A stretch of 53,805 nt of DNA from Clostridia bacterium. Its GTDB lineage: Bacteria > Bacillota > Clostridia > Oscillospirales > CAG-272. The stretch is from contig JAGALS010000010.1 in NCBI GenBank assembly GCA_017625065.1, positions 1 through 53,805 on the forward strand, given 5' to 3'. The notes under the pieces are model-generated. The model worked only from the letters and a program-made list of their open reading frames with translations, did no database searches and was not told where the DNA came from. The position numbers were made by a program, and so were the translations under genes. Below, one piece after another: positions 49,494 to 53,805 of this stretch (its first letter is position 1; each line of letters opens with the position of its first letter).

Positions 49494-50302
49494 GCGGTGA
49501 TTACACCCGTCACGGTTACAATGACCGTTTCTCCGGCGGGGAGAGAAAAGGACTGCGCGGGATCAACGGTCAGCAAGCCGTTCACAAGGGTATAGTCGCT
49601 TCCCTCATTCAAGGAAAGCGTGCTTCCGTTTACCGTAAAGGTGACCGCGGTCAAGCTGAACTGCTCGGGAAGCTGATCGGTCAGCTGATCAAGCGCGATC
49701 GCATCCGCTGTATTGTTGGTGATGGTAAACTGATAGCTGATGGTGTCGCCTACGTTGGCACTTACGGGCGCACTCTTGACGATGGAAACGGGCGCCGCCG
49801 TAATGGTCGCCGTATCACTGTCGGAAATGACAGGCCCCGTCGCCACGCCCTCGCTTGCGCTGCCCGTAGCGGTGGAAACGATCGTAGAGCCTGCGTTTGC
49901 GTTGACTGTGGCTTCGTATACCAAAAATACGATGCCACCCGCGGGAAGCGGCTCACTGAAATTGAAGATCACGCTACCTTCGGTAACCGTAAAGGGATAT
50001 TCCCTCACATCGCCGCCCTCGTAAAGAAAGGCGACGGCACTCCCCCCGACATAATCGAGCGCGCCGCCGCCAAGATCAACGGTGATGGTGGGAAGGATCA
50101 GACTGCCGCTGCCCGTGTTTTCCAAAACGACGGCATAACGGATGGTGTCCCCCACGGCATAGGTTTCGGGAGATGCCCCGTGACTGACCGCAAGCCCGTA
50201 GGTGATATCAAATTCGGTGCTGGTGATATTAGACGAAATCGAGGTCTGCGTGCCACCCTGAGGCGTGAAGCGCAGTGTCCCCTGATTAAAAAGTGTTGCC
50301 AT
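49490..50302 (-). CDS. DUF11 repeat-domain protein without signal peptide
   Basis: 270 residues with two DUF11-type beta-sandwich repeats (about 30-150 and 160-268): YGLAVSHGASPETYAVGDTIRYAVVLENTGSG and VSIVKSAPVSANVGDTISYQFTITNNT. Both are rich in Ser, Thr and Val and have no Cys. Without a signal peptide it may be mother-cell made and assembled on the spore surface, as known for several clostridial DUF11 proteins, but there is no direct proof. AAAGGAAG precedes the ATG. A palindrome lies in its leader (50326-50343). Confidence 0.8.
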   Translation of the reverse strand: MATLFNQGTLRFTPQGGTQTSISSNITSTEFDITYGLAVSHGASPETYAVGDTIRYAVVLENTGSGSLILPTITVDLGGGALDYVGGSAVAFLYEGGDVREYPFTVTEGSVIFNFSEPLPAGGIVFLVYEATVNANAGSTIVSTATGSASEGVATGPVISDSDTATITAAPVSIVKSAPVSANVGDTISYQFTITNNTADAIALDQLTDQLPEQFSLTAVTFTVNGSTLSLNEGSDYTLVNGLLTVDPAQSFSLPAGETVIVTVTGVITA

Positions 50303-50325
50303 AGTTTTCTTCCTTTCAATTGGTT

Positions 50326-50343
50326 ATGCGGGGTTCCCCGCAT
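50326..50343 (-). repeat. Palindrome in the DUF11 gene leader
   Basis: ATGCGGGG/CCCCGCAT arms around TT, just upstream of the ribosome site; similar in placement to the one before the DUF1508 gene. Confidence 0.5.
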
Positions 50344-50394
50344 TGACAGAATATGAAATTTTTGGTCGAAAGGTGTTCTTTTTATGGCTTTTGC

Positions 50395-50423
50395 TTGACA
50401 TTCTTGCCGCTATAAGGCATAAT
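50395..50423 (+). promoter_or_regulatory. Promoter for the GH2 gene
   Basis: TTGACA (50395-50400), 17 bases, CATAAT (50418-50423). Confidence 0.75.
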
Positions 50424-50445
50424 AGATTTAAGTGAGGTGAGCTGC

Positions 50446-52158
50446 TTGAAGAAAAACAGATTTATAACGCTTGACACCCCCGAAGCGGGGATCATCGGTC
50501 ATAGCGACACGGTCTATCCCCGTCCGCAGCTGCGGCGCGACTCCTTCTTTTCCCTTGACGGCATCTGGGATCTTTCAGCTCGCCCGTGCGGAATGGAGCC
50601 CGAATTTGACAAGCGCATCCGTGTGCCTTTTGTACCCGAATCAGCACTGTCGGGCGTTCATCACGTTTATCCAAGCGGCACCGAGCTTTGCTATCACCGC
50701 AGCTTCGAGCTGCCAAGCGGCTTTTGCCGCGGGCGGGTGCTGTTGCACTTCGGCGCTTCGGATCAAGTGACGAAGGTCTGGCTGAACAGCCATTATCTCG
50801 GTGAGCACGTGGGGGGGTATCTTCCCTTCTCCTTTGACGTCACCGACTATTTGCAAAAAGGCAAAAACGCGCTTTTTGTCCGCGTGACCGACGAGCTTGA
50901 TCAGCACATTTTGCCGTGGGGCAAGCAAAAGCACAAGCGCGGCGGTATGTGGTACACGCCCGTATCGGGACTGTGGCAAACAGTTTGGATGGAAAGCGTG
51001 CCCGACGTTTACGTGCGCTCGCTTCACATCGAAGCAGACGCAAGGGGTGCTGTGATCCGCGCCGAGGGCGTCACCGACGGCATGGTGACCGTCCGTACTC
51101 CCGAAGGGCTTGCCTGCGCGCAAATGCGGAACGGCGTGGCGCATATTCCATTGGAAGATCCGCGTCTGTGGTCGCCCGAGGATCCGTATCTATATCATTT
51201 CAAGCTCATTTGCGGTGAGGATACCGTCAGCTCCTATTTTGCCTGCCGAACGGTCTCGATCGGCAACGTGGGGGGCGTGCCGCGCCTTTTGCTCAACGGC
51301 AAGCCTTATTTTTTCCACGGTCTGCTTGATCAAGGGTACTTCCCCGACGGGATCTTCACCCCCGCCCACCCTTCGCGCTATGAAAAAGACATTCTGTTTG
51401 CCAAATCACTTGGCTTTAACACGTTGCGTAAGCACATCAAGATCGAGCCAGAGCAATTCTATTATGATTGTGACCGCCTTGGTATGATCGTATTTCAGGA
51501 TATGGTCAACAACGGCGATTATTCCTTCTTACGGGACACGGCGCTGCCAACGCTTGGCTTTAAGCGGCGCAACGATAAGCGGCTGCATCAAAATGCCGCT
51601 TCGCGTGAGGCGTTTCTTCACGCTATGGACGAAACGGTCACGGCTCTTTATAATCACCCCTGCATTTGCTATTGGACGATCTTCAATGAGGGGTGGGGAC
51701 AATTTGACGGTGATGTCGCCTATCGGCGTCTGCGCGCCATAGACGATTCGCGCATCATCGATACCGCATCGGGTTGGTTTGAGACAAAGGAAAGCGAGGT
51801 GGAAAGCCCACACGTTTACTTCAAACCCGTCAGGTGCAGGCCAAAAGAAAAACCGCTGATCCTGTCGGAATTCGGGGGCTATTCTCTGGCGGTCGATGGG
51901 CACGTGTTCAATCCCGATAAGTCGTATGGCTACCGCAAGTTCAAAAGTGAAGCGGACTTCCAAAAGGCGTTGACGGCACTTTACGAAAACGAGATCCTGC
52001 CCGCCGCGGCGGCAGGACTTTCGGGCGCTATCTACACACAGATCACAGACGTTGAGGATGAGATCAACGGACTTGTAACCTACGACCGCAAGCACGTGAA
52101 GGTCGATGCTGCCGAAATGCAAAGGATCGCCACGGCGCTGATGGCAGCGCACAAATAA
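50446..52158 (+). CDS. GH2 family glycoside hydrolase (beta-galactosidase/glucuronidase-like)
   Basis: 570 residues: N-terminal sugar-binding jelly roll (about 30-170, FGASDQVTKVWLNSHYLGEHVGGYLPF), an Ig-like domain (~175-260) and a TIM barrel with acid/base Glu415 in FNEGWG and nucleophile Glu475 in LSEFGGYS. It lacks a signal peptide, so it acts inside. It is shorter than LacZ and closer to GH2 members of beta-galacturonidase or arabinopyranosidase type, so the sugar is open. The TTG at 50446 has GAGGTGA 5 bases upstream; the in-frame GTG at 50437 would overlap that site. Confidence 0.88.
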   Translation: MKKNRFITLDTPEAGIIGHSDTVYPRPQLRRDSFFSLDGIWDLSARPCGMEPEFDKRIRVPFVPESALSGVHHVYPSGTELCYHRSFELPSGFCRGRVLLHFGASDQVTKVWLNSHYLGEHVGGYLPFSFDVTDYLQKGKNALFVRVTDELDQHILPWGKQKHKRGGMWYTPVSGLWQTVWMESVPDVYVRSLHIEADARGAVIRAEGVTDGMVTVRTPEGLACAQMRNGVAHIPLEDPRLWSPEDPYLYHFKLICGEDTVSSYFACRTVSIGNVGGVPRLLLNGKPYFFHGLLDQGYFPDGIFTPAHPSRYEKDILFAKSLGFNTLRKHIKIEPEQFYYDCDRLGMIVFQDMVNNGDYSFLRDTALPTLGFKRRNDKRLHQNAASREAFLHAMDETVTALYNHPCICYWTIFNEGWGQFDGDVAYRRLRAIDDSRIIDTASGWFETKESEVESPHVYFKPVRCRPKEKPLILSEFGGYSLAVDGHVFNPDKSYGYRKFKSEADFQKALTALYENEILPAAAAGLSGAIYTQITDVEDEINGLVTYDRKHVKVDAAEMQRIATALMAAHK

Positions 52159-52191
52159 AAACCTGCATAGCGGGGGAGTTCATTGTATAAC

Positions 52192-52226
52192 AAAAGGCGG
52201 CTATCCCACGGGATAGCCGCCTTTTT
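52192..52226 (+). terminator. Terminator between the GH2 and pectate-lyase-fold genes
   Basis: GGCGGCTATCC (52196-52206) pairs with GGATAGCCGCC (52211-52221); flanking AAAA/TTTT makes it bidirectional. Confidence 0.88.
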
Positions 52227-52336
52227 GATCTTCTATTTGTAAATACTTTTTACCTTACTAGATATTTAAGCAAGCCCTACTGTGAGGATTTTTGTTCAAA
52301 TTGTCTCATCCGACTCTCGGTGTTCGGTTTTCGTGT

Positions 52337-53392
52337 TTAGGCCTTATGCACAGATCCAATATTCCCCTCGGTTACCACGTCAGGATTGTCACCGAGCAGA
52401 ACGATGCCTTCCTGAATAGAGCCACGATTCCAAACGTTATCGCGGACAATACAGTGATTACAATCCTTGATGACCACGCAGTAGTCGGGACTCCATGTCC
52501 CTCCCCCGCCATCGTCGCATCCGATGCGGAAGGTGTTGCCGGTAAGTACCACGTTGTCCGCCTTGGTCATACGGACGTGTGCACTGTCATAAACCTCGTC
52601 AAAGGGAGTGGGCTTGGGCTTGCCGGATCGGTAGATCAGGTTGCCCGTAATCGAAACCGCGGTTGCATAGCTATTATCCCCGCCGAGAACCAGGGCGGGG
52701 CCTCCCGAACGATCGAAATAGTTTCCTGTAAAGTTACAGCACTTGACATACGGCATGTAAAATCCTGCCAGACGATTCCATTCCACCCGGTTGCCGGTCG
52801 CCGTCACCGAGGTACAACAACGGCCGCCTTTGATCCCACCGTCACGGTTGCCGGAAAACCAATTGTCCAGGATAAAGCCGTCCCAACCATCGATGTATAG
52901 CCCCGCATTGGAGAAGCAGAGCATGGAATGGCGAACCGAGAAGCACCAGATGTGCTCCAAATGGACGGCGTCGCCCGAAAAGTTGCCGATACGGCAGTCG
53001 TCAATGGTGGGGGTATCCTCCTCGGAACCGCCGTTGTACCGATCCCAATACAGCTTGACGCCATGAATCCCCTCGCCCAGTGCTTGACCGTTCAGACTCA
53101 TACCGCGAATGGTACATCCGAACGCGCCCGTGATGTCCAGCATGCAGTCGGTATTTGCCGTATTCAGGGTAAAGACGGAAGCGCCGTAGGAACGGAAAGA
53201 CCAAGCGGAGTGGCCCTCCAAGGAAACGCCCTTCCCCATTTTCAGCCTGCCGGTCATATAATTTCCGGGAGGGACCTGCACCACCCCGCGGCAGGCCGCG
53301 GCTGCGTCCAGGGCTGCTTGGATGGCCGCGGTACTATCGGTAACGCCATCCCCTACCGCGCCGAAGGCGGTGATATCAAATACGTTGGTCAT
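52337..53392 (-). CDS. Right-handed beta-helix protein (pectate lyase 3 / GH28-like)
   Basis: 351 residues. FGAVGDGVTDSTAAIQAALDAAAACRGVVQVPPGNY is the standard start of Pfam Pectate_lyase_3 proteins, including GH28-like enzymes and phage tailspikes. The rest has about ten beta-helix turns (GDAVHLEHIWCFSVRHSMLC, NDNGFI-like spacing) and no signal peptide. Likely a polysaccharide depolymerase or structural protein; I see no clear catalytic triplet. The ATG at 53392 has GGAG 9 bases upstream; the ATG at 53398 lies only 3 bases from it and is less likely. Promoter at 53504-53532. Confidence 0.78.
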   Translation of the reverse strand: MTNVFDITAFGAVGDGVTDSTAAIQAALDAAAACRGVVQVPPGNYMTGRLKMGKGVSLEGHSAWSFRSYGASVFTLNTANTDCMLDITGAFGCTIRGMSLNGQALGEGIHGVKLYWDRYNGGSEEDTPTIDDCRIGNFSGDAVHLEHIWCFSVRHSMLCFSNAGLYIDGWDGFILDNWFSGNRDGGIKGGRCCTSVTATGNRVEWNRLAGFYMPYVKCCNFTGNYFDRSGGPALVLGGDNSYATAVSITGNLIYRSGKPKPTPFDEVYDSAHVRMTKADNVVLTGNTFRIGCDDGGGGTWSPDYCVVIKDCNHCIVRDNVWNRGSIQEGIVLLGDNPDVVTEGNIGSVHKA

Positions 53393-53503
53393 GATCATAT
53401 TCTCCTTTCACATCATGGATCAATGGGACCTGTGAGGCTCTCTATTCCCCACAAGATCTCTCACTTCCGAATGGGTAAAAGCATTCTCGATCGTTTCGAT
53501 TTT

Positions 53504-53532
53504 ATTATATCATAAGTGTACGAATAACTCAA
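53504..53532 (-). promoter_or_regulatory. Promoter for the beta-helix protein gene
   Basis: TTGAGT (53527-53532), 17 bases, TATAAT (53504-53509) on the minus strand; leaves a ~105-base leader. Confidence 0.65.
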
Positions 53533-53615
53533 GGCAAATCATAATATTTTTAGAAACACGATTAAATTCAAAATATATTTTCTATAAAGTCGTGATTTTC
53601 CCTTTACCAAGCGAT
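53533..53615. other. AT-rich spacer at the window end
   Basis: No ORF or clear motif seen; ends where a hairpin series begins. Confidence 0.4.
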
Positions 53616-53617
53616 CA

Positions 53618-53805
53618 AGTCATGACCACCAGCCGTGCTGGTGGCTTGCACAAGCCCCCTTGGGCATTTCACACGCTGAGCCTATAGGCTCGTCGAATGA
53701 TCCGCCACTTGCGGAAGTTGCCCCACTGCCACAGATGTGGCAACTATCCTTTAGCCTCCCTTGTGTAAATGGGAACTGTGCCGCATAGCGGCACATGGAG
53801 TTTGC
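53618..53805. repeat. Hairpin-rich element cut by the window end
   Basis: Five or more consecutive stem-loops: CCACCAGC-CGT-GCTGGTGG (53626-53644), GAGCC-TATA-GGCTC (53678-53691), TCCGC-CACTT-GCGGA (53701-53715), TGCCACA-GA-TGTGGCA (53727-53742) within GTTGCC...GGCAAC, and TGTGCCGC-ATA-GCGGCACA (53777-53795). GC-rich against its AT-rich left flank. It could be the end of an IS200/IS605-type element or its guide-type RNA, or a dispersed palindromic repeat; no transposase is in view. Confidence 0.5.

Noticed and set aside
1-53805. CRISPR array or prophage
   Set aside because: No regularly spaced short repeats, cas genes, integrase or phage structural genes; the PG-binding proteins belong to a SleC-type spore operon.

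Overview
The window looks like the chromosome of a spore-forming member of the Clostridia, probably an uncultured gut Firmicute. Signs of this are an uninterrupted sigK with a pro-sequence, yqfC/yqfD, ylbJ, a GerA/SpoVAF-type germination protein, a SleC-like cortex-lytic system, the ctsR-mcsA-mcsB-clpC stress operon, a PPi-type phosphofructokinase and many host- or plant-glycan hydrolases. Promoters are often exact TTGACA-N17-TATAAT, and Shine-Dalgarno sites are strong (AGGAGG or GGGAGG types), which often fixes the start codon.

Layout. 1-3.2 kb, minus strand: partial rpmF, yceD/DUF177 and a GH78 rhamnosidase. 3.4-9.9 kb: nnrD (plus), a small anchored protein, a GerA-family protein, an alpha/beta hydrolase, PPi-PFK (all minus) and sigK (plus). 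9.9-13.7 kb: a tandem pair of GH20 hexosaminidases. 13.8-16.2 kb: DUF1385 protein and PRPP synthetase. 16.4-23.4 kb: a tightly packed minus-strand operon yqfC-yqfD-phoH-ybeY-era-recO-mutS2, divergent from ylbJ. 24.7-29.7 kb: GH29-like protein, a lipoprotein and a zinc-ribbon membrane protein. 29.9-34.6 kb: tRNA-Thr, valS, a Rieske-containing oxidoreductase and tRNA-Leu. 34.8-42.6 kb: surface and spore region with a phosphodiesterase/LamG lipoprotein, a SleC-like gene set in which the N-terminal domain is a separate gene, a peptidoglycan-binding-repeat protein, and a BspA-type leucine-rich-repeat lipoprotein. 43-47.5 kb: ctsR operon with three CtsR boxes. 47.5-53.4 kb: SNF transporter, DUF1508, DUF11, GH2 and pectate-lyase-fold genes. 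The last 180 bases are a run of hairpins cut by the window edge.

The most unusual signal is upstream of the leucine-rich-repeat lipoprotein gene (about 42.58-42.79 kb). A sigma-A-type promoter starts transcription at the edge of a nested three-way-junction RNA fold, followed by a terminator hairpin with a U-tract that abuts the ribosome binding site. This is the architecture of a transcription-attenuation leader or riboswitch, and I do not recognise it as a known class. Second is the natural split of SleC into two translationally coupled genes. Third is a partial tRNA-Thr 3' end duplicated 169 bases away, next to nested inverted repeats.
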